DNA from: Psychrobacter glacincola
GTDB taxonomy: Bacteria; Pseudomonadota; Gammaproteobacteria; Pseudomonadales; Moraxellaceae
Direction: 5' to 3'
Assembly (NCBI GenBank): GCA_001411745.2
Contig: LIQB01000001.1
Location: forward strand, 310,001 to 374,000
DNA length: 64,000 bases
Made by a program: the position numbers and the translations under genes
Shown: piece after piece, positions 26,073 to 34,801 of the stretch
Numbering within the stretch: position 1 is the first letter of the stretch
Layout: the number at the start of each line of letters is the position of its first letter
The notes under the pieces: generated by a model
Databases searched by the model: none
Told to the model about the DNA's origin: nothing
Seen by the model: only the letters and a program-made list of their open reading frames with translations

Positions 26073-27104
26073 CTAAGCTAGATTATATCCATTCGGATTC
26101 ATACTTTGCCAACGCCAGCTATCTTGGCACATATCAGTAATTGATAATTTTGCTTGCCACTCTAACAGGTTTTTCGCTTTATCAGCACTCGCGTAGCAGC
26201 TGGCTATGTCACCTGCGCGGCGTTCTGCAAATTGATAAGGAATTGGTTGTCCAGAAACGTTAGAAAATGCCGTTACTAGCTCTAATACAGAAGTACCTTT
26301 ACCAGTACCTAAATTAATCGGTAAAAATCCTACTGGTGCCACTTGTCGCTCTAAATAATTTAACGCAGCGACATGACCTTGCGCCAAATCAGTAACATGG
26401 ATAAAATCACGCACGCCAGTACCATCAATAGTTGGATAGTCATTACCAAAAATATTAAGTTTGGCAAGCTTGCCAACGGCTACTTGTGAGATATAGGGCA
26501 TTAAGTTATTTGGGATATCATTAGGGTCTTCGCCAATCTGCCCTGAAGGATGTGCACCTACCGGATTAAAGTATCTCAAAGGGATGAGATTCCAGCTTTC
26601 ATCGGATACCGCTAAGTCTTCTAGAATATGCTCGACCGTCAGTTTACTTTGGCCATAAGGGTTGGTACAAGAACGCTTCGAGCTCTCATTAATTGGCAAT
26701 ACTTCAGGGTCACCATAAACAGTAGCCGATGATGAGAATATGAAGTTTTTAACATTATATTCTGCCATCACTTCTAGTAAAATAATCGTACCGCTGACAT
26801 TGTTGTTATAATACATGAGCGGCTTGGCCACAGATTCACCAACGGCCTTTAAACCTGCAAAATGAATAACGCCAAAAAACTGATGCGCTAAAAATACTTT
26901 TCTTAATGAATCAGCATCACGAATATCACCTTCAAGAAAGTCTATAGGCTGATCAATCAGAGTGGAGACACGATTGATTGCTTCACGACTACTATTAGAT
27001 AAATTATCATAAACCACAATCTCATAGCCTGCTTCATGCAAGGCGATACAGGTGTGTGTGCCAATATAGCCCGCACCGCCCGTGACTAGTATTTTGTTTT
27101 TCAT
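26073..27104 (-). CDS. galE: UDP-glucose 4-epimerase, copy 1
   Basis: Interconverts UDP-glucose and UDP-galactose (and in some relatives the N-acetyl forms). An extended SDR with TGGAGYIGTHT (8-18), catalytic Ser in FSSSATVYGDP, Tyr/Lys in YGQSK, and RYFNPVGAHPSG. It starts the galE-galU-pgi-ugd run. A second copy lies 10.8 kb away in the same orientation (36878-37915). The two proteins differ at about two dozen positions, some twenty of them in the first half and only about four in the last 165 residues. It corresponds in position to gne1 in Acinetobacter K loci, so acceptance of UDP-GlcNAc is possible. Confidence 0.95.
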   Translation of the reverse strand: MKNKILVTGGAGYIGTHTCIALHEAGYEIVVYDNLSNSSREAINRVSTLIDQPIDFLEGDIRDADSLRKVFLAHQFFGVIHFAGLKAVGESVAKPLMYYNNNVSGTIILLEVMAEYNVKNFIFSSSATVYGDPEVLPINESSKRSCTNPYGQSKLTVEHILEDLAVSDESWNLIPLRYFNPVGAHPSGQIGEDPNDIPNNLMPYISQVAVGKLAKLNIFGNDYPTIDGTGVRDFIHVTDLAQGHVAALNYLERQVAPVGFLPINLGTGKGTSVLELVTAFSNVSGQPIPYQFAERRAGDIASCYASADKAKNLLEWQAKLSITDMCQDSWRWQSMNPNGYNLA

Positions 27105-27265
27105 AATATCGACCCATTATTTTTTGAAGCTACTATTTTTCGAAGTAGGTATTCGTTTTTACTCGTAAATGCAACTATACTGGGAACGACGAAACATTGC
27201 CAACGTAAATACCCCAATCATGCCTATCTGCCCTCTCGCTATCAACCTAAGCAAGCCAACATATT

Positions 27266-28249
27266 ATGAAATTTAACGCTTACATCCGACCGCTATTATC
27301 AGGTTATTATAAACATAATCGTCAGCCAAAACAGCGTTTGGCGTTAGTCGTTGGTATGCTGCCATGGCAAGACTTGGTTGGTGACTGGGTATTGGAGTCG
27401 TCGCATATTCAAATACAACGACATTTTGATATGCGCTACTTCGCTACGTGGTTAAAGCCATTTATCAAGCTTGTAAACCCTGTTATCTATATTTGGGGTT
27501 ATAAAGCGCCTGAGTATTTTATTGATTATATCCGCAAGCAAGGTCTAGATATTTTCTTTTTAGAAGACGGATTCATTCGTTCTGGCCCTGATGATGATAG
27601 CGATGCGCCACCATTATCTATCGTCATGGACAGTCAAGCACCTTACTTCGATACCACGCGTCCAAATGACTTAACTGACCTCATAGCAAACTTTGATTTT
27701 GAACAGGATGGCTATGATAAGACATTGGCTCAAGAGATACTTGATTATTATGTGTCACATCGTGTGAGCAAATACAATCATCAGCCTTATGTCGATATAG
27801 CACCAATATATGGCGTTAAAGATAAAAAGCGTATTTTGGTATTAGGTCAAGTGCCGCATGATGATTCATTAAAGTACGGCGGCGGCATTGGTATTACATT
27901 GCTTGATGTGGTCAATCAGGCAATTGCAGAAAATCCTGATGCACAAATTATAGTCAAACCACATCCAATGACGCTTGATGATCACTCTATCGTTGATGAA
28001 CTCACTGAGCTAGATTGCCTAATCCTTAACCAGTCTATTCATTTGGTCGACGCGTTAGAGACAGTCGATCACGTATATACGATTACGTCTTTGGGTGGAT
28101 TTGAGGCGTTGTTAAGAGGCAAAAAGGTCACCGTATTAGGGCGACCTTTTTATTACTGCTTATGCTCTGATGATATAAAATCAAACACACCGTTACTTTC
28201 TCAGCTATTTTATATCTGCTATTATGCCTACAATCTTAATTATCACTAA
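27266..28249 (+). CDS. KpsC-like (Kdo transferase-type) capsule protein with damaged C-terminus
   Basis: The sequence resembles a single KpsC-type retaining Kdo transferase domain as used on lipid-linked capsule primers. It shows EDGFIRS (100-106), LGQVPHDDS (193-201), VKPHP (230-234), TSLGGFEAL (274-282) and LGRPFY (291-296). After LGRPFY the family normally continues with AGWGLTDD. Here it reads YCLCSDD, then LSQLFYICYYAY, and stops at residue 327. The G-W-G-x-T motif is lost and the usual YPxY end is altered. No other frame restores it. No kpsS, kpsMT or kpsF is in the window, and the gene is alone on its strand with tviB-like. It may be a decaying or sub-functional gene. Confidence 0.8.
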   Translation: MKFNAYIRPLLSGYYKHNRQPKQRLALVVGMLPWQDLVGDWVLESSHIQIQRHFDMRYFATWLKPFIKLVNPVIYIWGYKAPEYFIDYIRKQGLDIFFLEDGFIRSGPDDDSDAPPLSIVMDSQAPYFDTTRPNDLTDLIANFDFEQDGYDKTLAQEILDYYVSHRVSKYNHQPYVDIAPIYGVKDKKRILVLGQVPHDDSLKYGGGIGITLLDVVNQAIAENPDAQIIVKPHPMTLDDHSIVDELTELDCLILNQSIHLVDALETVDHVYTITSLGGFEALLRGKKVTVLGRPFYYCLCSDDIKSNTPLLSQLFYICYYAYNLNYH

Positions 28250-28297
28250 AGTAGCCAAACACTCTTATCTAATTAATTCATACAAAAAGGTCATTCG

Positions 28298-29557
28298 ATG
28301 AATTCCAAAAAAATCGCCATTATAGGGTTAGGTTACGTAGGTCTACCACTAGCTTGTGCGTTTGCAAAAAAATATGACGTTATAGGCTTTGATATAAATG
28401 AAACACGTATTAACGAGTTATCTAATAATATTGATAAAACTAGAGAAGTGACTAGCGAATATCTCAAAAACACTTCTCGTCTTACTTTTACTTCTGACAC
28501 TAATGACCTAACCGCAGCAAACGTATTTATCATTACCGTACCAACACCAATTGATGATAATAACTTACCAGATTTGTCCCCATTGGTTAAAGCTTCTCAG
28601 ATGTTAAGTAAAATTATTAAGCGAGATGATATCGTTATCTATGAATCAACAGTATATCCAGGTGCTACAGAAGAAGTTTGTATTCCTGAGCTAGAAAAAT
28701 CCAACTTAAAGTTAAATATAGATTTTGGTGTTGGTTATTCTCCAGAACGTATTAATCCAGGCGACAAACTGCGCACAGTAGAGAACATATTAAAAGTCAC
28801 TTCAGGTTCAAACCCTTACTACACAGACATAGTGGATGAATTATATAGCTCAGTAATTACTGCTGGCACATTCAAGGCTTCCTCTATAAAAGTCGCAGAA
28901 GCATCTAAAGTTATTGAAAACACTCAGCGTGATGTCAATATTGCTTTGATAAACGAATTGGCCCTTATTTTCAACGAAGTTGGTATCGACACTCATGAAG
29001 TCATAGAAGCTGCTGCTACTAAATGGAACTTTATCAAGCTTATGCCTGGTTTAGTAGGTGGGCATTGTATTGGCGTAGATCCTTATTACTTGGCACACAA
29101 AGCATCATCTTTAGGATTAAATCCCAATTTAATTTTGACTTCTCGCGCAATCAACAACTCTATGAGTAAATTCGTTGCCGAACAAACCATCAAAAAGCTT
29201 ATCTCATATGGGAAAAATATCAAAGATGCCCGTATTTTACTTTTAGGTGTTACCTTTAAAGAAAACTGTCCAGATGTCAGAAATACCAAAGTAACAGATA
29301 TTGGTATTGAACTTGAGAAATATGGGGTAAGAATGACTTATTCCGATCCTTGGGTTACTGAAGAAGACTGGAATAGCCTAGATGTTGATTATATCGACTA
29401 TGAAGATATTCAAGAGAATAGTTTTGACGCTGTTATTGTAGCTGTTAACCATTCGGATTTTGTTGGTGAAGATGACAGAATAGATGGATTTTGCACTAAG
29501 CCTAAAGTAGTTATCGATGTTAAAGGTGCATTAGTAAATCCAGACTGGCGTTTATAA
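28298..29557 (+). CDS. tviB: UDP-N-acetylglucosamine 6-dehydrogenase (TviB/WbpO type)
   Basis: Oxidises C6 of a UDP-HexNAc to the uronic acid with NAD. It has an intact Rossmann motif IGLGYVGLPLA (about 9-19), IVYESTVYPGATEE, YSPERINPGD, and the catalytic Cys in LVGGHCIGVDPYYLAHKA. This last form is typical of TviB/WbpO rather than WecC or glucose dehydrogenases. The C-terminal domain carries LLLGVTFKENCPDVRNTK. The 419-aa length is usual. AAAGG is upstream, and a hairpin terminator follows at 29577. With the WbpB, WbpE and WbpD homologues on the other strand it would provide UDP-GlcNAcA. It is the only dehydrogenase of its class here with intact catalytic residues. Confidence 0.92.
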   Translation: MNSKKIAIIGLGYVGLPLACAFAKKYDVIGFDINETRINELSNNIDKTREVTSEYLKNTSRLTFTSDTNDLTAANVFIITVPTPIDDNNLPDLSPLVKASQMLSKIIKRDDIVIYESTVYPGATEEVCIPELEKSNLKLNIDFGVGYSPERINPGDKLRTVENILKVTSGSNPYYTDIVDELYSSVITAGTFKASSIKVAEASKVIENTQRDVNIALINELALIFNEVGIDTHEVIEAAATKWNFIKLMPGLVGGHCIGVDPYYLAHKASSLGLNPNLILTSRAINNSMSKFVAEQTIKKLISYGKNIKDARILLLGVTFKENCPDVRNTKVTDIGIELEKYGVRMTYSDPWVTEEDWNSLDVDYIDYEDIQENSFDAVIVAVNHSDFVGEDDRIDGFCTKPKVVIDVKGALVNPDWRL

Positions 29558-29576
29558 GTACGTTATATCTCTGTAG

Positions 29577-29613
29577 GAAAGTAAGATAGTTAAAACTATC
29601 CTTACTTTCTTAT
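29577..29613. terminator. Hairpin terminator after tviB-like gene
   Basis: Arms GAAAGTAAGATAGTT and AACTATCCTTACTTTC pair with one bulged base around AA, about 20 bases after the stop, followed by TTATTA. It lies between convergent genes and may serve both. Confidence 0.65.
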
Positions 29614-29695
29614 TAATGTTATGGTTTTTAAAGTTCAGTATCTTTCTCGTTTCTCACAAAATGCAAACTTACTATAGTAAAAGGTCAAATCTAGA

Positions 29696-30925
29696 CTATA
29701 GATTCTTATCTTCTATAGCTTCAGCTATTTTCACTTTCATAGCTTGTTGCATAGCCACATATTCTATATTACTTATACTATTTAAAAAATCTATGTGAGT
29801 TATATCAGAAAAAATCAAACCACATCCATATTTTTTTACAATGCTCCCTAAATAAGTTTTATCATATACTATAATAGGGCATTCGACAGCTTGAGCTTGG
29901 AAAAATTTATTAGGTAATGCATATCTATAGCTAGGATGGTTGGGATTTATCAAAATTAAAAAGAAGGGATATTGATATTTCCTAATTTTTTTTAGCAATA
30001 TAGATTGATAATTCATCCCTTTAAAAATCGTAAGACGGTAGAGATTACTATTGTTCTCTAAATATGATATGGCTTCTTCATTGTAATTACATGCAATTAT
30101 TAATATGTCGTATTTATAAGACAGTCTGGCAATATCGTCTAATCCACGGTCTATTGATACATTACCTATGTATATCAATAAATATTTATCTTTCTTACTT
30201 TCGGAATCAAAGGAAATATTTGTATTAAAAAAATTCTTATTATAAATAACTTTTATTTTTGATCTTCTGAAATTATACATAGTAGAAAGAGTGTCAGCAA
30301 TATACTTACTTATCGTAATGATATTTTCCCGCTTACGCAGCTCTTCCATCTCTTTAAGATAGATATAGAAAGACCTCTGAATCGAAGCTTTGTTTCGATT
30401 TCTAAAGACCTCAAGTTCATGGATATCGTATATATAATCAACTTCACTATGGGAGTCAACACTACTTGTCGATATTAAATTATTGCAAATCACACAAGTA
30501 TAACTAGAAGTATCAATTTTCTGTGTTAGAGAATAACTATGATCGTTATATATTCCCTGCTTTGCTTTATTTCTAAACGCTAAGAATGGATGATGTATAA
30601 CAACTAATATAAAAAACCATGGTAAATATATAATATTTTTCAAGGTTTTCAAATGTAACGCTTTCAACATATCCTTTTTTTGACTATCTGTATAATTATT
30701 ATCTGGCTTTACTTTTAAAATAGTTATGTTTTTAGTTGTTCGTTGTAGGGCTGCTAGTTGATTCAAAACCCGTATATCAGTTCTTACATCTTCATCTGTG
30801 ACAATTAATACACGCTCTAAATTAAAATTGGAAAAATAGTTAAAAAAATCTTCAACTATAGGAGCTTCAGGCCTTTCTGTAGTGAGATGAGCAATCTCAT
30901 GAAGATTTATTTTTTCAATCAGCAT
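29696..30925 (-). CDS. Glycosyltransferase, GT-B fold (GT4-like)
   Basis: A 409-aa protein with the build of a GT-B glycosyltransferase. The N-terminal half has VLIVTDEDVRTDIRVLNQLA and an acceptor-side segment YIYDIHELEVFRNR. The C-terminal half has YLLIYIGNVSIDRGLDDI and a donor-binding region PNKFFQAQAVECPIIVYDK that fits the sugar-nucleotide site of GT4 enzymes, with Glu at the usual place. There is a hydrophobic stretch LPWFFILVVIHHPFLAF (about 123-140) that may touch the membrane. Strongly A+T-rich. Last gene of the minus-strand glycan operon. Donor and acceptor sugars cannot be told from sequence. Confidence 0.78.
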   Translation of the reverse strand: MLIEKINLHEIAHLTTERPEAPIVEDFFNYFSNFNLERVLIVTDEDVRTDIRVLNQLAALQRTTKNITILKVKPDNNYTDSQKKDMLKALHLKTLKNIIYLPWFFILVVIHHPFLAFRNKAKQGIYNDHSYSLTQKIDTSSYTCVICNNLISTSSVDSHSEVDYIYDIHELEVFRNRNKASIQRSFYIYLKEMEELRKRENIITISKYIADTLSTMYNFRRSKIKVIYNKNFFNTNISFDSESKKDKYLLIYIGNVSIDRGLDDIARLSYKYDILIIACNYNEEAISYLENNSNLYRLTIFKGMNYQSILLKKIRKYQYPFFLILINPNHPSYRYALPNKFFQAQAVECPIIVYDKTYLGSIVKKYGCGLIFSDITHIDFLNSISNIEYVAMQQAMKVKIAEAIEDKNL

Positions 30926-31047
30926 TAATATACAACCTGCAGCACTTCTAGAAATCTATGGAATAGTAAAAATTAGCACAGAAAGCTCGAGAAAAAATAT
31001 CCATTACGAATTTCTTTTCAGGAAAACTGTCTACCGTTTGGTCATTA

Positions 31048-32172
31048 TCAATTATAAAAATTTGATATCTTACTATAGATATAGCCAACTTCTTCGTCTG
31101 TTAAATAAGCGTGCATCGGAAGACTGAGTACTGAACTAGCAAAATTTGTAGAATTTTTCAATTCACCAATTTGATACTTCAAGAATGAGGCTAGAGCTTT
31201 AGTCTGACTCATTGTTTTAGGATAATATACTGTAGTTGGAATACCCTGACTCTTAAGGTAAGCCATTAATTCTTCTCTTTTATCTACTCTCAAAGTGTAT
31301 TGCGCCCAACTACTAGTATAGCCTGGTGGAATCTTGGGCACTATAACGCCTTTAACATCTTCTAAAGCAGAAGTATACATGGCTGCTATTTCATTCTTCT
31401 TAACTACTTCTTTATCAAATATCTTGAGCTTTTCGAGCAAAATGGCAGCTTGGATAGTATCAAGTCTACTATTATACCCAATATTAACATTTTCGTATTT
31501 GTGTGATCCTTTGCCATGTACTCGCAATGACTTGATATGCTCTGCCACATCTATATTATCGGTAAATATAGCGCCTCCATCACCGTAACAACCTAAAGGT
31601 TTCGCCGGGAAGAAGCTAGTAGTACTTATGTCTCCAAAACTACACGCCCTATTATTATCTATCTTACCTCCGAAACCTTGAGCGGCATCTTCAACATGCC
31701 ATAATCCATGCTCTTTCGCCAAACGATCAATTTCATTATGATTGGCAGGAAGTCCAAAAAGATCAACACTCAGAATACCAGCTAAATTTTTATTACTCTT
31801 CTTTAATGTTAATATTTTTTTCTCTAAATCTAGAGGGCAAATATTGTATGTATCATCAATATCTACAAATATAGGAATAGCACCCAATTCTGCAATAACC
31901 TCAGAAGTTGCAAAAAATGTGAAGTCCGTGGTAAGTACTAAATCACCTTTCTTAATTTTAAGCGCTATCAAAGCTAAACGAATGGCATCCGTGCCATTGG
32001 CACATAAGAGACAGTATTTCCTACCTGTATATTCAGATAATTGCTGCTCTAAATCCAAGCATTCTTGACCCATAATATATTGGCCAGCTCTCAATACCCG
32101 AGATATAGCTTCATTAACCTCTTTTTCAATTTTTTGTTGTTGGCGCTCTAAATCTATAAAGTTAATTTCCAT
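31048..32172 (-). CDS. wbpE: WbpE-like PLP-dependent sugar aminotransferase (DegT/DnrJ/EryC1)
   Basis: Transfers an amino group from glutamate to the 3-keto sugar made by the WbpB homologue. DegT-family features: start MEINFIDLERQQ, YIMGQECLDLEQQL, CANGTDAIRLAL (PLP phosphate loop), VDLFGLPAN, HVEDAAQGFGG, and the PLP-binding Lys in SFFPAKPLGCYGDGGA. The ATG at 32172 gives 374 aa and matches the WbpE N-terminus. It overlaps the wbpD stop by 11 bases, consistent with coupled translation. The frame extends to 32193, inside wbpD. Confidence 0.93.
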   Translation of the reverse strand: MEINFIDLERQQQKIEKEVNEAISRVLRAGQYIMGQECLDLEQQLSEYTGRKYCLLCANGTDAIRLALIALKIKKGDLVLTTDFTFFATSEVIAELGAIPIFVDIDDTYNICPLDLEKKILTLKKSNKNLAGILSVDLFGLPANHNEIDRLAKEHGLWHVEDAAQGFGGKIDNNRACSFGDISTTSFFPAKPLGCYGDGGAIFTDNIDVAEHIKSLRVHGKGSHKYENVNIGYNSRLDTIQAAILLEKLKIFDKEVVKKNEIAAMYTSALEDVKGVIVPKIPPGYTSSWAQYTLRVDKREELMAYLKSQGIPTTVYYPKTMSQTKALASFLKYQIGELKNSTNFASSVLSLPMHAYLTDEEVGYIYSKISNFYN

Positions 32173-32725
32173 TATTACTCTCGAAGTCATCAATTAGCTG
32201 TCTAAGCTTTAAATCATTAATTTCATTTCGCTCTAAACCTATCTTATTTATACCTATTTCTTTAGATGGGTTCCCTGCATAAATACGGCCTGGTAAGATT
32301 CTGGCCTTCTTCGTTACTACCGTTCCCATACCAATCATGGCATGAGAACCAATCCGCTGCCGAGGGTGTACAATAGCACCCATCCCTATATTAACGAAGT
32401 CTCCGACTTCTACGTGCCCACCTAAGCAAGTATGCGCAGAGATTATAGACCGTTTGCCAATTACTACGTCATGAGCTATATAAGCAGCTTTCATTAAAAA
32501 GCTGCCCTCCCCAATTACAGTATCTCTACGAGAGCCTGCATCTATAGTAACATTACCAGTAAGAACAACATTATCTTCAACCTTAACAGTATAACCTACA
32601 CTTTTACCGAACCCTTCTTTGTACTCAGCGGGGAAACCGATAGTACAGTTTGGGCCTATATATACATTATCACCTAAGATAACGTTTTCATTAATAACAG
32701 CAGAGGGATGAATTTTATTGCTCAT
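32162..32725 (-). CDS. wbpD: WbpD-like UDP-sugar 3-N-acetyltransferase (hexapeptide repeat)
   Basis: A 187-aa left-handed beta-helix acyltransferase with repeated hexapeptide turns (INENVILGDNVYIGPNCTIG, VKVEDNVVLTGNVTID, VIGKRSIISAHTCLGG, VEVGDFVNIGMGAIVHP). A catalytic-type His (IAHDVVIG / AHTCLGGHVEVG) and the closing PGRIYAGNPSKEIG are present. Placed between wbpB and wbpE, it should acetylate the 3-amino group of UDP-GlcNAc3NA to give UDP-2,3-diacetamido-2,3-dideoxy-D-glucuronate. 19 bases separate it from wbpB and 11 bases overlap wbpE, so the three genes act as one unit. Confidence 0.9.
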   Translation of the reverse strand: MSNKIHPSAVINENVILGDNVYIGPNCTIGFPAEYKEGFGKSVGYTVKVEDNVVLTGNVTIDAGSRRDTVIGEGSFLMKAAYIAHDVVIGKRSIISAHTCLGGHVEVGDFVNIGMGAIVHPRQRIGSHAMIGMGTVVTKKARILPGRIYAGNPSKEIGINKIGLERNEINDLKLRQLIDDFESNNGN

Positions 32726-32744
32726 AAGTATGCCTATAGCTTAT

Positions 32745-33662
32745 TTAAGAAACCATTGACTGATTTCTAATTGATTCTGTCATTTCAATACAACAAACGG
32801 CTTCTTGTGCACCAAAACCTCTTCCTTCAAGTATTTCTTTATAACTTATTGTATGTAAATCAGTGAAACCTTTGGAGAACTCTACTAACTCATCACCAAT
32901 TTTTATTGCACGGAAAGTTGGCTGCTTACCTTTAACTTCTTCAGGCAAATCATCTGAATTGACCGATAGAAACCAGTTTACATTCGCATTTTTAAATTTC
33001 AACTTACCTTTTGAAGAATGCGAACCTTGAAAATCATTATCATTAATAATTGGCTCACCAAATAAGTGGTAGAGAAGATCAAAGAAATGCACACCTATAT
33101 TTGTCGCTATACCGCCCGATTTATTTATGTCCCCTTTCCAGCTCTCTTGATACCATTTTCCGCGAGAGGTAATATATTGAATGTCACAATCATACCGTTT
33201 CTCAGGATTTTCCAAAAGTTCTTGATCAATTTTAGATTTTAAAGAAATAACAGCATCATGTAAACGTAATTGAAGGATATTATAGAGACGTTTCCCAGTC
33301 TCATTTTCTACCAATTGTATCTCTTTTAAATCATCTACACTCAATACTAAAGGTTTCTCACATATAACATCACAACCCATTCTCAGGGCAAGAGTAATAT
33401 GAGATAAATGCAAATAATTAGGAGAACATATAGATATATAATCTACTCTAGTATCCTCATTCTTTTGTAGCTGATATATATAGTGAGAAAAACGCTCGAA
33501 TTCTGTAAAAAACTCAGATTCAGGTGAAATACTATCGATAACGCCCACTGAGTCCGACTTATCATAGGCAGCAATTAGAGTGCCCCCAAGCTCTTTGATC
33601 GCTTTCATGTGACGTGGTGCTATGTAGCCTGCGGCACCAATCATTGCAAATTTTCTTTTCAT
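32745..33662 (-). CDS. wbpB: WbpB-like UDP-GlcNAcA 3-dehydrogenase (Gfo/Idh/MocA)
   Basis: A 305-aa oxidoreductase that oxidises C3 of UDP-GlcNAc uronate. N-terminal Rossmann segment MIGAAGYIAPRHMKAIKELG (with RHMKAI typical of WbpB), the family EKPL motif in CDVICEKPLVLS, and the substrate-side GGIATNIGVHFFDLLYHLFG. Length is near that of Pseudomonas WbpB (316). It precedes wbpD and wbpE in the same direction. In the known pathway WbpB and WbpE work as a coupled pair through 2-oxoglutarate recycling. Confidence 0.92.
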   Translation of the reverse strand: MKRKFAMIGAAGYIAPRHMKAIKELGGTLIAAYDKSDSVGVIDSISPESEFFTEFERFSHYIYQLQKNEDTRVDYISICSPNYLHLSHITLALRMGCDVICEKPLVLSVDDLKEIQLVENETGKRLYNILQLRLHDAVISLKSKIDQELLENPEKRYDCDIQYITSRGKWYQESWKGDINKSGGIATNIGVHFFDLLYHLFGEPIINDNDFQGSHSSKGKLKFKNANVNWFLSVNSDDLPEEVKGKQPTFRAIKIGDELVEFSKGFTDLHTISYKEILEGRGFGAQEAVCCIEMTESIRNQSMVS

Positions 33663-33772
33663 AAAAAATCGCCTGTAAAAAAATTAGTTAATAAAACATG
33701 ATATAAATTTATTTATAAAAAATTGATAAACTATTTATTACTGTTAAATTATGTAGGTTGAGAATTCCAAAA

Positions 33773-34801
33773 TTATATAATTAAGTCGGAAAACTGCTTA
33801 TAAAGATAATCTCCCTGACTTTCGGTTGAAAACATTTCATATCGAAGCTTGAGTTGATCTACTATTTTTTTTCTAAAAAAAGGATTTTCTAATATAAATT
33901 TAGCAATAAAATAAGCTTCTTCTTCTGAGCTATAAAACCCTAAATAATCTTTCCCTAACTGTTCTTCTCTAACTGCACTTCTATAAGACAAAATTGGAAT
34001 ACCAGCAGCGATCGCGTCTAAGACCTTTCCAGAGCCAAGATACTCAGTTTCAACACCTTCATTGGCGATAAGACATGTACAAGTTTGTATATAATCAGGT
34101 ATGCTTTCATAGGGTAGATATCCTAAGTATTTAACTTTGTTAGGAACTATCGTATTTGAATATTTCTTACCTGCTGCTATAATATTAATGTCATAACCAT
34201 TATTAATCATTCTTTGCAAAGCTTTGATAGCCAAATTTGGGAATATTTGCATTGCCAAGCTACCGAAAAAACCAAATGTTGGCTTCAGGCCGAATGATAT
34301 TCTATTTCTCATCAGGGTATTTGCATCAATTTTTTCCATGAAATTAGAATCAATAGTTTGACGTATATTTATAACTTTTTTTGGAACAATTATTTTTTCA
34401 CTGTTTCCATACCAGTCTCCGACTAGCTCTCTATAGTAAGTAGAATTATTATAGTTTAGTATAGCCTGCTTCCAACTTTCCGTCGTGGTTATAACTGCAT
34501 CTACATGATGATATAACCAACTGCTATAAGGTATACCCATAGCAACTTTGGGTCTTGGGCAATTATAAAGAATTCTATTATTTGCTCTAACATAGTAAAC
34601 ATCATAGTTATCTTCCGGTATTTGGATTGGAAGATCTTTAATTCCGTAATCTATTGCATAAGGGTCAAATAATTGCCCATTATAGTAAACTTCAAAATGC
34701 TTACTAAGTGCTGTATAAAATCTTATTTCATTAATTTTATCCCCACCAGTAGTATTTAACGTTGTATTATTACCTAATAAGGTAAATATTTTAGGCTTCA
34801 T
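33773..34801 (-). CDS. Glycosyltransferase, GT4-like
   Basis: A 342-aa GT-B protein. The first part has TTGGDKINEIRFYTAL and an acceptor domain. The second has FGFFGSLAMQIFPNLAIKAL, INIIAAGKKY, VKYLGYLPYESIPDYIQ and the donor-binding LGSGKVLDAIAAGIPILSY, typical of GT4 enzymes. The start at 34801 gives MKPKIFTLLGNN and overlaps the upstream stop by 11 bases. The frame continues to 34822. A+T-rich like the rest of the cassette. Sugar specificity unknown. Confidence 0.82.
   Translation of the reverse strand: MKPKIFTLLGNNTTLNTTGGDKINEIRFYTALSKHFEVYYNGQLFDPYAIDYGIKDLPIQIPEDNYDVYYVRANNRILYNCPRPKVAMGIPYSSWLYHHVDAVITTTESWKQAILNYNNSTYYRELVGDWYGNSEKIIVPKKVINIRQTIDSNFMEKIDANTLMRNRISFGLKPTFGFFGSLAMQIFPNLAIKALQRMINNGYDINIIAAGKKYSNTIVPNKVKYLGYLPYESIPDYIQTCTCLIANEGVETEYLGSGKVLDAIAAGIPILSYRSAVREEQLGKDYLGFYSSEEEAYFIAKFILENPFFRKKIVDQLKLRYEMFSTESQGDYLYKQFSDLII

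Noticed and set aside
29616..29798. 60-codon frame (+) after the tviB-like gene
   Set aside because: Antisense to the 3' end of a glycosyltransferase gene, no ribosome binding site, one hydrophobic stretch by chance.
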